Assembly: GCF_023634645.1 (NCBI RefSeq)
Contig: NZ_JAMKMR010000003.1
Coordinates: forward strand, 248,001 to 312,000
Length of the DNA: 64,000 nt
Origin: Vibrio sinus
Lineage (GTDB): Bacteria; Pseudomonadota; Gammaproteobacteria; Enterobacterales; Vibrionaceae
Reading direction: 5' to 3'
Below are positions 17,375 to 26,329 of this stretch, piece after piece (the stretch's first letter is position 1; each line of letters begins with the position of its first letter). A model generated the notes under the pieces. It saw nothing but the letters and a program-made list of their open reading frames with translations, was not told the DNA's origin and searched no databases. Position numbers and translations under genes: made by a program.

Positions 17375-19090
17375 ATGACTGTCGGAAAATATTTACGTTG
17401 GAAAGATGCTCAGGGCAATGAATTTCGTCCTGTTTCGCTTTCAGGTACAGATTTGCTTAATGACCGTAATCTTAATAAGAGTACAGCGTTCAGCTACGAA
17501 GAACGCGATATGTTTAATCTAAATGGCTTATTACCGCCAAGAGTTCAGACGTTTGAAGATCAGATTAAACGAGTCTACAGCGGGTTTAAAAATGCCTCTA
17601 CAGATATCGAGAAGTATTTGTTTTTGAGATCGCTACAAGACAGAAACGAAACACTGTTTTACGCATTGTTGAATCGATATGTCGAAGAGATGACCCCGAT
17701 TATCTACACCCCTACGGTGGGTAAGGCTTGTCAAGAATTTAGTCATCGCTACCAAAAAGCTCGGGGCCTGTACATTACAGAGGATAATGTCGATAGTATG
17801 GGAGAAATGGCCCGAGAGTTTGCTAGCCAAGATATTAAAATTATCGTTGTGACTGATAGTCAGGGCATACTTGGCTTAGGTGACCAAGGCGTAGGTGGTA
17901 TGGGTATTCCGATAGGTAAGTTGTCACTTTACACATTGGGCGCTGGCATTCATCCAACACAATGTTTGCCAATTGCTTTAGACATCGGTACTGATAACCC
18001 AGATCTGTTGTCCGACCCAATGTATTTAGGTGTGACTAAAAAGCGTATCCGCGGAGACGAATACAGAACTTTCATCGCCAAGTTTGTCGAGCAGGTGACA
18101 CATCATTTCCCGAAAGCGGTACTGCAATGGGAAGATTTCAGTAAATCGAATGCGTTCGATAACCTGACCGAATATGAAGATGTTGTACCTTCATTTAATG
18201 ATGATATCCAAGGGACAGGCTCCGTCGTATTGGCGGGCATCATCAACGCGGCTAAAATTAAACATGAAAGTCTGTCTGACCAAGTTTATGCCGTTTATGG
18301 TGCAGGCGCTGGTGGGGTAGGGGTTGCAGACCAAATCTTTGCAGGGCTATTAAAAGAAGGCCTTTCGCATGAAGAAGCCCGCGCTCGGATTTATACGTTA
18401 GACTCTCGTGGTGTGGTTTTCGACAACCGTGATAATTTAGACGAATACAAGAAACGTTATTCTAAATCTTGGGAGCTCACGCGCGACTGGCAACTTGAAC
18501 AAGAGGGCAAGGTGAGCTTGCAAGATCTGCTCAATAATGTTCCGGTCACCGTATTACTTGGTTGCAGTGGCGTTGGTGGGGCCTTTACCCAATCACATAT
18601 CGAGAGAATGCAGTGCTACACCGATAGGCCGATCGTATTCCCGCTTTCAAACCCTACAGATAATTGTGAGGCACTGCCGGAGGACTTATATCGTTGGACA
18701 AATGGTAGAGCCATCGTCGCAACAGGCAGTCCATTTGATGATGTGGTCTTTGAAGGTAGCACTCATCGAATCGGCCAAGGGAATAATGTCTTTATATTCC
18801 CCGGTGTCGGATTGGCCGCTATCGCAGGCGAAGTAGAAAAAATCACCATGGATATGTTTACCACCGCTTCGTATGCCCTAGCAGAACATGTGTCGGAAGA
18901 GGATCTGGCGATGGGATGTGTATACCCTAGAATCAGTGAACTCAAGGAAGTGACTATTCATGTCGCCACGACCATTTTGCAAAGACTAAAAGAAACCGAT
19001 CCTGTCAGTAAATTGCGCGACAAAGATATTCGCCATGAGCTAGCCTCCCATATGTGGGAGCCCGTGTACCTACCTTATCGTAGAGTATAA
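17375..19090 (+). CDS. maeA: NAD-dependent malic enzyme (oxaloacetate-decarboxylating)
   Basis: The 571-residue cytoplasmic enzyme converts malate to pyruvate and CO2. Family motifs are complete: PIIYTPTVGKACQEFSHRY, VVTDSQGILGLGDQGVGGMG, FNDDIQGTGSVVLAGI and the dinucleotide fold YGAGAGGVGVADQI, then NPTDNCEALPEDLYRW. Length fits the bacterial ~565-residue class. I chose ATG 17375 because GGAG lies at 17366-17369; the longer frame uses an upstream TTG. A terminator follows 12 bp after the stop. There is no operon partner. Confidence 0.96.
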   Translation: MTVGKYLRWKDAQGNEFRPVSLSGTDLLNDRNLNKSTAFSYEERDMFNLNGLLPPRVQTFEDQIKRVYSGFKNASTDIEKYLFLRSLQDRNETLFYALLNRYVEEMTPIIYTPTVGKACQEFSHRYQKARGLYITEDNVDSMGEMAREFASQDIKIIVVTDSQGILGLGDQGVGGMGIPIGKLSLYTLGAGIHPTQCLPIALDIGTDNPDLLSDPMYLGVTKKRIRGDEYRTFIAKFVEQVTHHFPKAVLQWEDFSKSNAFDNLTEYEDVVPSFNDDIQGTGSVVLAGIINAAKIKHESLSDQVYAVYGAGAGGVGVADQIFAGLLKEGLSHEEARARIYTLDSRGVVFDNRDNLDEYKKRYSKSWELTRDWQLEQEGKVSLQDLLNNVPVTVLLGCSGVGGAFTQSHIERMQCYTDRPIVFPLSNPTDNCEALPEDLYRWTNGRAIVATGSPFDDVVFEGSTHRIGQGNNVFIFPGVGLAAIAGEVEKITMDMFTTASYALAEHVSEEDLAMGCVYPRISELKEVTIHVATTILQRLKETDPVSKLRDKDIRHELASHMWEPVYLPYRRV

Positions 19091-19102
19091 TGTAAAGCGA
19101 AC

Positions 19103-19131
19103 TGGCCGCTGTGTTACTGGCGGCCATTTTC
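19103..19131 (+). terminator. Rho-independent terminator after maeA
   Basis: TGGCCGC (19103-19109) pairs with GCGGCCA (19120-19126), with a 10-nt loop and then TTTTC. It lies 12 bp after the maeA stop and 20 bp before the end of the convergent metzincin-like gene. Confidence 0.75.
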
Positions 19132-19146
19132 ATTCGTCCACACGCC

Positions 19147-20629
19147 CTAACTGGCTGGTATAATTTCCCAGTCTGTACACTGAAGGTGGTCACTGGTTGC
19201 ATGACATAGTGCCGACCAGATAGTCACAAAATGCGCTTTCTGAATTTCACTTCCACTGTGCATGATACTATTTGAAATCGCTGTTAATGTTGGTGGTGCA
19301 CTAATATAAGGGTGGCTATCTTTATATTTTTTGTAAATCCAACTGTCTTGACCAAAGGTATCTTTTAGTTGGGTTTTACGCTGAGAGTTTTTATCATTTT
19401 GCTCTCGAACTTTTTGCGCCGCATGCAGGGCTTCGGGTCTTTTTGCCGTAGTTGTATTAAATATTAAGTTTGGTAGGGGAACATTGGCTTGCGTGGTCAT
19501 TTGGGTATACCCATCTTGCATTAAGCGTAAACGGTCGTTCCCAGATTGTAGGGAAGTGGATGTCAGTGTCGTTGGCCACACTTTGTCGAGTTGGATTTTA
19601 GACATTGTCGATGCACTATGGACCCCCATGTATTCATCGGGTAAACCGAGCATATGGCCAAACTCATGTGTCATGACGACATATTTGTGAGGGACCGTAC
19701 GGTCCACGTCGTCAGGAGTGCGAATGACAATGAGTGCGCCCCCATCTTGGCCTGATACTGTATGGTTTCTTGCCCGTGTCTTTAAAAATTTTATCGCATC
19801 TTTAGCCCACTGTTGAGAGTCGTCAGACACGATAGCAAAATTATCTCCAACAATGCGCTGGTTGATATAATTAGCAATAGAAGTCGCTCGTCTAGATTCT
19901 AAATTTCTTGTTAATAAGCTGTCGTTTTTTCCCTTAAGGCCGATGACATAGGCTTTAATGCCAACAACGTCGGGGGTTCTTCTTGTTCTGACGATGGATA
20001 AGAATTGGTCTAAATAGACTTTCATGCTTGACGTTAAAGCGTGTCTATCAGAAGAAAACGTTAAGAAGTCTCCATCTCCCGCAGGTAGTAGGCCACGTAA
20101 CCCCGCCCGGATAAGCCCTTCTTTATAGTTAAATATTCGATCCTGCTTTATAGTTAAATATTCGATCCTGCTTTTTGGTTATATCGACTTCGTTAGCGAA
20201 GTTATTCACGCCACATACGTGGGGTACGACACCGTGATTGATACCTCCACTCGATTTATATCGTGCGATTTTTTTTACTTCAACAACATAGCGGCAGTAG
20301 GCTGGATTGGTCACTTCTGCAATGACAAAATTAATGTTCATTACAAACTCTTCCCAATTTTGTTTAATGCAGCGGATTTGGTACAGATTCGCCCATTTAT
20401 CTAAAATGACGCGACGAGCATTTCTTTTGAAGTCGTTCTTCTCACTCATGGTCCAAGTCAGCTGGTCCTGGCTATTATCGAGGAAACGATAAAATACCTT
20501 TACCACGACGGTAATCTTTTTTTTGTGTGGCTCGGCTTTAAGGTCAAACTTTCCGATGTTGGTGGCAGGCACAAAGTCTTTGACGACTAACTTACCTCTG
20601 ATGCCTTCTCTGATAAAATTCTCTTTCAT
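19147..20629 (-). pseudogene. Metzincin-like zinc-protease gene split by a 25-bp tandem duplication
   Basis: Two frames (20629-20129, 166 residues; and 20025-19147, in the other phase) are the halves of one gene. If one copy of the 25-bp duplication at 20121-20170 is removed, the frame reads through NYKEGLIRAGLRGLLPAGDG into the second half, giving one ~485-residue protein. AGGAG precedes the ATG at 20629. The second half has an OmpA-like stretch (NLESRRATSIANYINQRIVG), then HEFGHMLGLPDEY, which fits the zinc motif HExxHxxGxxD, and SIMHSG as a candidate Met-turn. There is no signal peptide. The first half resembles no family I can name firmly. As it stands the protease domain is untranslated unless frameshifting, internal initiation or repeat contraction occurs. 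Confidence 0.8.
20121..20170. repeat. Perfect 25-bp tandem duplication (two copies)
   Basis: The unit, starting CTTTATAGTTAAATATTCGA and ending TCCTG, occurs at 20121-20145 and again identically at 20146-20170. Because 25 is not a multiple of three, the second copy shifts the reading frame of the minus-strand metzincin-like gene and produces a stop codon shortly after (protein ending AGSNI). Confidence 0.97.
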
Positions 20630-20754
20630 CTTGAACTCCTGTCATCATGCCTATAACCAATGTTTGACTGTAGCTCATTGATTTTGCAACTAGAGTTTTG
20701 CTAATTCCCGTTGTTTTGTGAATCAGTACGCTTGATATTTAGTCTTGTTGCACG

Positions 20755-20970
20755 TTAATTCAACTTATAGGTATCATGCCCCTGATTTTCTAATAGAGGG
20801 TATTGAAGACGAATCGTTTTTAATATCACATGTAGTCTAGATAACTTCGATAATATTAGTTCATAATGTTCAGTTCGTTCATAATAGTCAATCACACATT
20901 CTAATCTTTTTATGTTTACGTATATTCTGGTTATGCTTTTATTTATAGACTCTAAATCTGTTTCTTTCAT
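20755..20970 (-). CDS. Small helical protein of unknown function (71 residues)
   Basis: The 71-residue product is predicted to be almost wholly helical and amphipathic (INKSITRIYVNIKRLECVID, then YELILSKLSRLHVILKTIR). There is no signal peptide or membrane segment. It lies 125 bp upstream of the metzincin-like gene and 40 bp downstream of another small helical frame, all on the minus strand. The ribosome binding site is weak. I do not recognise the family; the similar architecture of the two neighbouring small proteins suggests a related pair. Confidence 0.5.
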   Translation of the reverse strand: MKETDLESINKSITRIYVNIKRLECVIDYYERTEHYELILSKLSRLHVILKTIRLQYPLLENQGHDTYKLN

Positions 20971-21010
20971 AGTAAATATAACTCTATAATGATTCTATCA
21001 AAGCGCTATG

Positions 21011-21205
21011 CTAAAGGTTGTAATTTTTGTTTAAGTGACGCGAAATAACATGCACCCTATCAAGATTAACTCTCATTTCTTCTAGCTTAAACTTTATTTC
21101 TTTAGTTTTTATTGAATCAGGATCCAAGTTGTAAGTCTTTGATTCTATGTGATCTATATCATAGATAATATTGCTGATAATATCTTCAATAAATTGATGT
21201 TCCAT
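21011..21205 (-). CDS. Small helical protein of unknown function (64 residues)
   Basis: This 64-residue acidic helical protein (IEDIISNIIYDIDHIESKTY; then FKLEEMRVNLDRVHVISRHL) has the same general plan as the 71-residue product just downstream: a first helix rich in Ile, a short break and a second helix containing RVHVI against RLHVI in the neighbour. GGTGGAT precedes the ATG. It could be a diverged duplicate of the neighbour. No function is assigned. Confidence 0.5.
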   Translation of the reverse strand: MEHQFIEDIISNIIYDIDHIESKTYNLDPDSIKTKEIKFKLEEMRVNLDRVHVISRHLNKNYNL

Positions 21206-21595
21206 CTGAAATCCACCAAATAGCTCAATTTTGCTAACACTAGCACATAAAAGTATGTTGTTTGATAATTTTAAATATAATAAAAATAAATCAGACTGTT
21301 AACAAGTTAAATTATTTATAATAACATTTCCGTTTAATTTTATGAGTGGCAATCGGTAGGGTAGTAGTAGAGTTAGTAAGTAAAAAAGTAATTTTCTAAT
21401 GAAAGAGAATTTTTAAGTTGGAAATAATATGAAAGGAGAATGAGTTGAAATTTTAATTTTTAAAATGCTACTCAAGTAACCTCTACACTGCTGTCAGGAA
21501 ATAAAGCTTTGCTTATCCGAACGTATTTGTTCTGTCGAGGTTACTTGGCTATATATCTTACCCACCTTTGTTTAACTAAGTGCTAATCTAATTTG
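21206..21595. other. 390-bp AT-rich gap with an 11-bp inverted repeat
   Basis: No gene is visible. CAAGTAACCTC (21473-21483) and GAGGTTACTTG (21537-21547) are a perfect 11-bp inverted repeat around a 53-nt centre, which is more ordered than its surroundings. It lies between the end of the cytochrome b561 gene and the upstream side of the small helical genes, so it could be a structured RNA, a small mobile element remnant or a regulator-binding region. Confidence 0.5.
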
Positions 21596-22147
21596 CTATG
21601 ACGAGTGTTTAGTTGCACTTTTCAAAGGTTTGTTAGGTTTTCTTTGCCACAAAGTCATGCCCGATAGATATGACTTTTTGGTTATCTTAGTCATAAGAAT
21701 TATGGCACTTACGTGGATGCCTACTGCGATCATAGTCAAGTTAGCGAACACCTCATGAATGCTTTCGAAGATATCCTTGTCCCCGAACAAGTTTTGTTCT
21801 ATTGACCAGCCTGTAAATGCGGTGAGCAATAAAAGCGTCCACATGGTCCAAATCATAATGGCCCCCGCGGGGTTATGCCCAACATGGTCGTCTTTCTTGG
21901 TTGAAAACACTTCTTTGATATGAGTTATTGCCGAGGGGATCGACGGTTTGAAACTACTCAACCTTGATGGTGAACGTGCAACCAACCCCCACATAAGCCG
22001 AATTACTACCGCGCCAGCGACTCCATACCCCACCCATTGATGAATTAGGCTGCCTTCTTCGGTCAAAAAGTAATTGCTTAAAAATAAGATAGCGACAGTC
22101 CAGTGTGTGAGTTTGACTAAAATATCCCATTTATGTACTTGTGCCAT
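21596..22147 (-). CDS. Cytochrome b561-family di-heme membrane protein
   Basis: The 183-residue integral membrane protein has four hydrophobic segments. Heme-ligand candidates are H15 in the first helix (VKLTHWTVAILFLSNYF), the His in GSLIHQWVGYG and one in VGIHVSAIILM. The start HKWDILVKLTHW is typical of bacterial cytochrome b561 / Ni-hydrogenase-type b cytochromes, which pass electrons between quinol and periplasmic partners. GGGAGAGGAAACC precedes the ATG. It is divergent from a periplasmic cytochrome b562 gene, and a CTTAAG-N5-CTTAAG box lies ~50 bp upstream of its start. Confidence 0.88.
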   Translation of the reverse strand: MAQVHKWDILVKLTHWTVAILFLSNYFLTEEGSLIHQWVGYGVAGAVVIRLMWGLVARSPSRLSSFKPSIPSAITHIKEVFSTKKDDHVGHNPAGAIMIWTMWTLLLLTAFTGWSIEQNLFGDKDIFESIHEVFANLTMIAVGIHVSAIILMTKITKKSYLSGMTLWQRKPNKPLKSATKHSS

Positions 22148-22196
22148 GGTTTCCTCTCCCGATTTTGGTCTACATAAAACACGATAACGTGGGAAA

Positions 22197-22213
22197 CTTA
22201 AGGAAAGCTTAAG
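22197..22213 (-). promoter_or_regulatory. PmrA/QseB-type response-regulator box (CTTAAG-N5-CTTAAG)
   Basis: The sequence CTTAAGGAAAGCTTAAG is two perfect CTTAAG half sites spaced by 5 bp. That is the PmrA (BasR)-type operator, shared by related regulators such as QseB and Vibrio CarR/VprA. On the minus strand it ends ~50 bp before the cytochrome b561 ATG; a TATGTA hexamer lies 20 bp after the box, which fits an activator site just upstream of -35. Binding by a specific regulator is inference. Confidence 0.65.
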
Positions 22214-22374
22214 AGGGAGATATTACTGAATTTAACCGATTATAATTAGTAACAGTTTTGCCTCTCTTGCTGTATTGGAGAAGTTTATACTGGCCAGAGC
22301 GCAGGTAATGTAGGTAGGCCCCTTCAGTAAATATCGAGTTCCTGTGCAAATACAAAATGCAATGGAGCGCGATA

Positions 22375-22761
22375 ATGGCAAAAGTTATTCTTCTAACAAT
22401 TGGTTTGTTTCTTTCCATGATGGTTCAGGCACAGGAGAACAATTTATCTGCAAACATGAAACAAATGAAATTAGAATTTAATCTAGCTGTACAGGCAGTA
22501 AATCTCGATGAAATGCGTGTCCCTATATCAAACCTTCAACGCTTGGTCTCACAGAGCAAAGCGTTAAATCTCCCTATTGAAAAGCGTTCAGTTTATCAAG
22601 AAGGGTTTAAACGGCTCAGTGCAGAGTTAGATAGGATTCAAGTAAAAATAGACACGCTAGATTTGGCGGGAGCGAAAGACGCGTTACAGGAAATCGATTC
22701 GCTTCGCGTCGAGTATCACAACAAACGAAACCCAAGTATATGGGAAAGGTTATTTTGTTGA
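22375..22761 (+). CDS. cybC: Periplasmic cytochrome b562
   Basis: The 128-residue precursor has a signal peptide (MAKVILLTIGLFLSMMVQAQ, cleavage before ENN) and a four-helix-bundle cytochrome b562. The ligand Met is M28 (eighth residue of the mature protein, in ANMKQMK) and the ligand His is H115 in VEYHNKR, matching E. coli CybC Met7 and His102. A 13-residue C-terminal extension (NPSIWERLFC) is unusual and adds a Cys. ATG 22375 has GGAG about 8 bp upstream, while the alternative ATG 22357 has none. It is divergent from the cytochrome b561 gene, suggesting a redox pair. Confidence 0.87.
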   Translation: MAKVILLTIGLFLSMMVQAQENNLSANMKQMKLEFNLAVQAVNLDEMRVPISNLQRLVSQSKALNLPIEKRSVYQEGFKRLSAELDRIQVKIDTLDLAGAKDALQEIDSLRVEYHNKRNPSIWERLFC

Positions 22762-22798
22762 TAACTTTATGGTAGGGTGCCTAATTGATTCTCAAGTT

Positions 22799-23716
22799 TT
22801 AGCACTTGCCATGTAAATGCTGGTGCATGTAATCGATAAACACGCGTAACCTTGCCGGCATATATTTAGTCTGGCGGTATTGCATAGCAATGCCGCCATG
22901 ATAGTTACTTTTTATCGTCCAATCTGGCAACACTTGAATGACGGTTTGCTCTTGTAGTGCTTCTCTCACAACGAAATCATGAAAAATACCAATGCCTAAA
23001 TGCTCTTTCACGCCTTGTAGCCTCAGTTGGGATTGGTTAACCGCAAATCGTCCTTTTACTGTTACAGTATAAAACTCATCACCTTTTAGAAAATCCCATA
23101 CATTGTCATGAGAGACCTCACCGAGAAACAAACAATCGTGATCAATCAGTTCAGTCGGGTGTGTTGGGGTACCACATTGATCAAGGTAGGCTGGGCTAGC
23201 ACACAACACTAAGTTTGTGTCGTTGATTTCCTTTAACACTAAGCTCTCATCTGGTTTGTCTGTGAGTTTAAACGCGATATCAATGTCTTGTTTGAGCAAA
23301 TGTATATCACCATCTATGGCTTTGACCTTAAGTGAAATTGCTGGGTACTGAGACAAGAAGGGCGCAATAAGAGGTTGTAGCACAGAGTGCAAAAAAGCTT
23401 CTGGCGCCGCAACGGTAATTGAGCCAGATGGTTCAGTATGATCTTGCTTGGATACTTCAACTGCTTGCTGGGCAGCGTTTAACATGATGTTGGCTTGGTC
23501 GTAAACCCGTTGACCCGCTTGCGTAATGTTGAGCTTTCGAGTTGTCCGCTCTAACAACTTAACCGACAGCGCATTTTCTAATCGAGTAATTAGCTTACTC
23601 AAAGCGGATGGAGTCACATCCAACTTTTTAGCTGCGGCGGTAAAACTGCCTTCATTGACAACGAGTATGAAACTGGCCAAATCGGGTAGAAGTGACACGA
23701 GTTTTGTGTTTTGCAT
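22799..23716 (-). CDS. LysR-family transcriptional regulator
   Basis: This 305-residue regulator has an N-terminal winged helix-turn-helix (FILVVNEGSFTAAAKKLDVT, PSALSKLITRLENAL) and a C-terminal periplasmic-binding-like effector domain from about residue 90 (GSITVAAPEAFLHSVLQPLI; DIAFKL; LCASPAYLDQCG). It belongs to the CrgA/DmlR-like group that contains many aldehyde or aromatic response regulators. It is convergent with cybC and divergent from kbl-tdh with 338 bp between, so threonine-degradation control is possible but unproven. Confidence 0.92.
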   Translation of the reverse strand: MQNTKLVSLLPDLASFILVVNEGSFTAAAKKLDVTPSALSKLITRLENALSVKLLERTTRKLNITQAGQRVYDQANIMLNAAQQAVEVSKQDHTEPSGSITVAAPEAFLHSVLQPLIAPFLSQYPAISLKVKAIDGDIHLLKQDIDIAFKLTDKPDESLVLKEINDTNLVLCASPAYLDQCGTPTHPTELIDHDCLFLGEVSHDNVWDFLKGDEFYTVTVKGRFAVNQSQLRLQGVKEHLGIGIFHDFVVREALQEQTVIQVLPDWTIKSNYHGGIAMQYRQTKYMPARLRVFIDYMHQHLHGKC

Positions 23717-24054
23717 GTAAAGACCAATTGGGGCGTAAGTGTTTGCTAGATTATCTACTAAATTATGACGGGAATCACTATTTTGATATTAACTAGTAGG
23801 GTTTGATTGCTGAGAAATTGACGAGCTTATTGAGTTGAAAATCATAACTAATTGTTAAAAATGAAAATAAATAACTCTTCCCTCAAGTATCTAAATTTGT
23901 GCCTGAAATTCATTAAAGTTTTTCCACCTCTAGGGATAATGCGTTTCGCTAGATTCCATTACACTGATGCCAAACTATCCTACTTGTAGGCGTTAAGTGT
24001 TGGCTAGTCGCCTGCAATACCTGAACTCTAGATAAAAAAAGCAAGGAATTGAGT
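23717..24054. promoter_or_regulatory. Divergent intergenic region, LysR gene / kbl-tdh
   Basis: The 338-bp AT-rich gap has no gene. It should hold both promoters. A candidate -10 (GATAAT, 23935-23940) faces kbl. A tiny CCTAC-TT-GTAGG hairpin occurs near 23979-23990. I see no named operator. Confidence 0.4.
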
Positions 24055-25251
24055 ATGTCATCTTCACTTTATGAGCAACTTCGTAATCAAATTGAAGAAG
24101 TAAAGTCAGAAGGCTTGTACAAAGCAGAGCGTGTTATCACTTCACAGCAACAAGCCTCTATTTCTATTTCAACTGGTCAAGAAGTATTGAACTTCTGTGC
24201 TAACAACTATCTAGGTTTGGCTAACCACCCAGAATTGATTAAAGCGGGTCAAGAGGGAATGGATGGCCACGGTTTCGGTATGGCTTCTGTTCGCTTTATT
24301 TGCGGTACTCAAGATATCCACAAAGAGCTTGAGCAAAAGCTGTCCACGTTCTTAGGTAAAGAAGATACGATTCTTTATACCAGCTGTTTCGATGCAAATA
24401 CTGGCCTATTTGAGACTATTTTAGGCAAAGAAGATGCGATCATTTCTGACGCACTAAATCACGCATCTATCATCGATGGCGTGCGTTTGTGTAAAGCCAT
24501 GCGTTTCCGTTATTCAAATAACAATATGGAAGAGTTAGAGCAACAATTGATTGCCGCTAAAGAAGCGGGTGCACGTAACACTTTAATCGTTACTGATGGT
24601 GTGTTCTCTATGGATGGTGTTGTTGCTAACCTTCCTGCCATTTGTGACCTAGCGGATAAGTACGACGCGTTGGTCATGGTTGATGATTCTCACGCAGTGG
24701 GCTTTATGGGTGAAAACGGCGCGGGTACGCATGAATACCATGATGTCATCGATCGTATCGACATCATCACAGGTACATTGGGTAAAGCAATGGGCGGCGG
24801 TTCAGGCGGTTACACTTCTGGTAAAAAAGAGGTGATTGAATGGCTGCGTCAACGCTCTCGTCCATACCTATTTTCAAATGCAGTAGCTCCTGCCATTGTA
24901 AGCGCGTCTATTCGCGTTATTGATTTACTTCAAGAAAGTGGTGACCTGCGTAAACGCTTGTGGGAAAACTCAACGCATTTCCGTACTCGTATGGAAGAAG
25001 CTGGTTTCACCTTAGCTGGCGCTGATCACGCTATTATTCCTATTATGTTAGGAGATGCAAAAGTTGCCGCTGAGTTTGCTGAGCGTGCGCTTGAGAAAGG
25101 TATTTATGTCATCGGGTTCTCTTTCCCGGTTGTACCAAAAGGCCAAGCGCGTATTCGTACTCAAATGTCAGCAGCGCATAGCCGTGAACAACTGGATAAA
25201 GCCATTGATGCGTTTATCCAAGTTGGTCGTGATATGGGGATCATTGACTAA
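24055..25251 (+). CDS. kbl: 2-amino-3-ketobutyrate CoA ligase (glycine C-acetyltransferase)
   Basis: This 398-residue PLP enzyme of the alpha-oxoamine synthase family splits 2-amino-3-ketobutyrate with CoA to glycine and acetyl-CoA, the second step of threonine degradation. Motifs include [46 protein letters not shown] and the PLP-lysine region [19 protein letters not shown] 24055 is preceded by AAGGA at 24043-24047 and replaces an upstream TTG. Its stop overlaps the tdh start by one base. Confidence 0.97.
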   Translation: MSSSLYEQLRNQIEEVKSEGLYKAERVITSQQQASISISTGQEVLNFCANNYLGLANHPELIKAGQEGMDGHGFGMASVRFICGTQDIHKELEQKLSTFLGKEDTILYTSCFDANTGLFETILGKEDAIISDALNHASIIDGVRLCKAMRFRYSNNNMEELEQQLIAAKEAGARNTLIVTDGVFSMDGVVANLPAICDLADKYDALVMVDDSHAVGFMGENGAGTHEYHDVIDRIDIITGTLGKAMGGGSGGYTSGKKEVIEWLRQRSRPYLFSNAVAPAIVSASIRVIDLLQESGDLRKRLWENSTHFRTRMEEAGFTLAGADHAIIPIMLGDAKVAAEFAERALEKGIYVIGFSFPVVPKGQARIRTQMSAAHSREQLDKAIDAFIQVGRDMGIID

Positions 25252-26282
25252 TGAAAATCAAGGCGTTAGCAAAATTAAAGCCTGAAGAAGGTATTTGGAT
25301 GACGGAAGTGGACAAGCCTGAGCTTGGCCACAACGATTTGCTCATCAAGATTAAGAAAACCGCCATTTGCGGCACCGACATGCACATTTACAACTGGGAT
25401 GAATGGTCTCAGAACACCATTCCAGTTCCTATGGTTGTGGGCCATGAGTATGTTGGTGAAGTGGTTGGTATTGGCCAAGAAGTTCGTGGTTTCGACATTG
25501 GTGATCGCGTTTCTGGAGAAGGTCACATCACCTGTGGGCATTGCCGTAATTGTCGTGGCGGTCGTACACACTTATGCCGAAATACGATTGGTGTAGGTGT
25601 CAATCGTACTGGTGCTTTCTCTGAGTACTTAGTGATTCCAGCGTTTAATGCGTTTAAAATCCCGGAAGAGATTTCAGACGATTTAGCATCGATCTTCGAC
25701 CCATTTGGCAACGCGGTACATACTGCGTTATCGTTTGATTTGGTTGGTGAAGATGTTTTGATTACTGGTGCTGGTCCAATCGGTATTATGGCTGCGGCTG
25801 TGGCAAAACATGTCGGGGCTCGTCATGTTGTGATCACTGATGTGAATGATTACCGCCTCAACCTAGCAAAAGAAATGGGCGTGACACGTGCGGTTAACGT
25901 GGCCAACGAAAGCATCGAAGATGTCATGTCTGAGCTGGGCATGACAGAAGGCTTTGATGTTGGATTAGAAATGTCCGGTAATCAGTCCGCGTTTGCCTCT
26001 ATGCTAAAAACCATGAATCACGGTGGCCGAATTGCGCTATTAGGTATTCCTCCATCAGACATGGGTATTGACTGGAACCAAGTGATTTTTAAAGGTTTGG
26101 TTATCAAAGGCATTTATGGCCGCGAAATGTTTGAAACCTGGTACAAGATGGCATCTTTGATCCAATCCGGTCTTGATCTAACGCCAATGATTACTCACCA
26201 CTATAAAATTGACGATTTCCAGAAAGGCTTCGATGCTATGAAAAGCGGACAATCTGGTAAAGTTATTTTGGATTGGGAATAG
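25251..26282 (+). CDS. tdh: L-threonine 3-dehydrogenase
   Basis: The 343-residue zinc-dependent medium-chain dehydrogenase oxidises threonine to 2-amino-3-ketobutyrate with NAD. Visible motifs are the catalytic zinc Cys in [27 protein letters not shown], the structural zinc cysteines in [15 protein letters not shown], and the NAD fold [18 protein letters not shown]. It is coupled to kbl (TAATG overlap), giving a complete threonine-to-glycine route. A terminator follows. Confidence 0.98.
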   Translation: MKIKALAKLKPEEGIWMTEVDKPELGHNDLLIKIKKTAICGTDMHIYNWDEWSQNTIPVPMVVGHEYVGEVVGIGQEVRGFDIGDRVSGEGHITCGHCRNCRGGRTHLCRNTIGVGVNRTGAFSEYLVIPAFNAFKIPEEISDDLASIFDPFGNAVHTALSFDLVGEDVLITGAGPIGIMAAAVAKHVGARHVVITDVNDYRLNLAKEMGVTRAVNVANESIEDVMSELGMTEGFDVGLEMSGNQSAFASMLKTMNHGGRIALLGIPPSDMGIDWNQVIFKGLVIKGIYGREMFETWYKMASLIQSGLDLTPMITHHYKIDDFQKGFDAMKSGQSGKVILDWE

Positions 26283-26297
26283 TAATCTCATAAGTGA

Positions 26298-26329
26298 ATA
26301 AGGCGCGTCATCAGCGCCTTATTATTTTT
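26298..26329. terminator. Bidirectional terminator between tdh and the photolyase gene
   Basis: ATAAGGCGC (26298-26306) and GCGCCTTAT (26314-26322) form a 9-bp stem with a 7-nt loop, followed by TATTTTTG on the plus strand. The right arm touches the stop codon of the convergent photolyase gene. Confidence 0.82.

Noticed and set aside
22209..22418. Minus-strand frame of 69 residues between the cytochrome genes
   Set aside because: It overlaps the cybC start and promoter region, has no ribosome site and looks like translated regulatory DNA.
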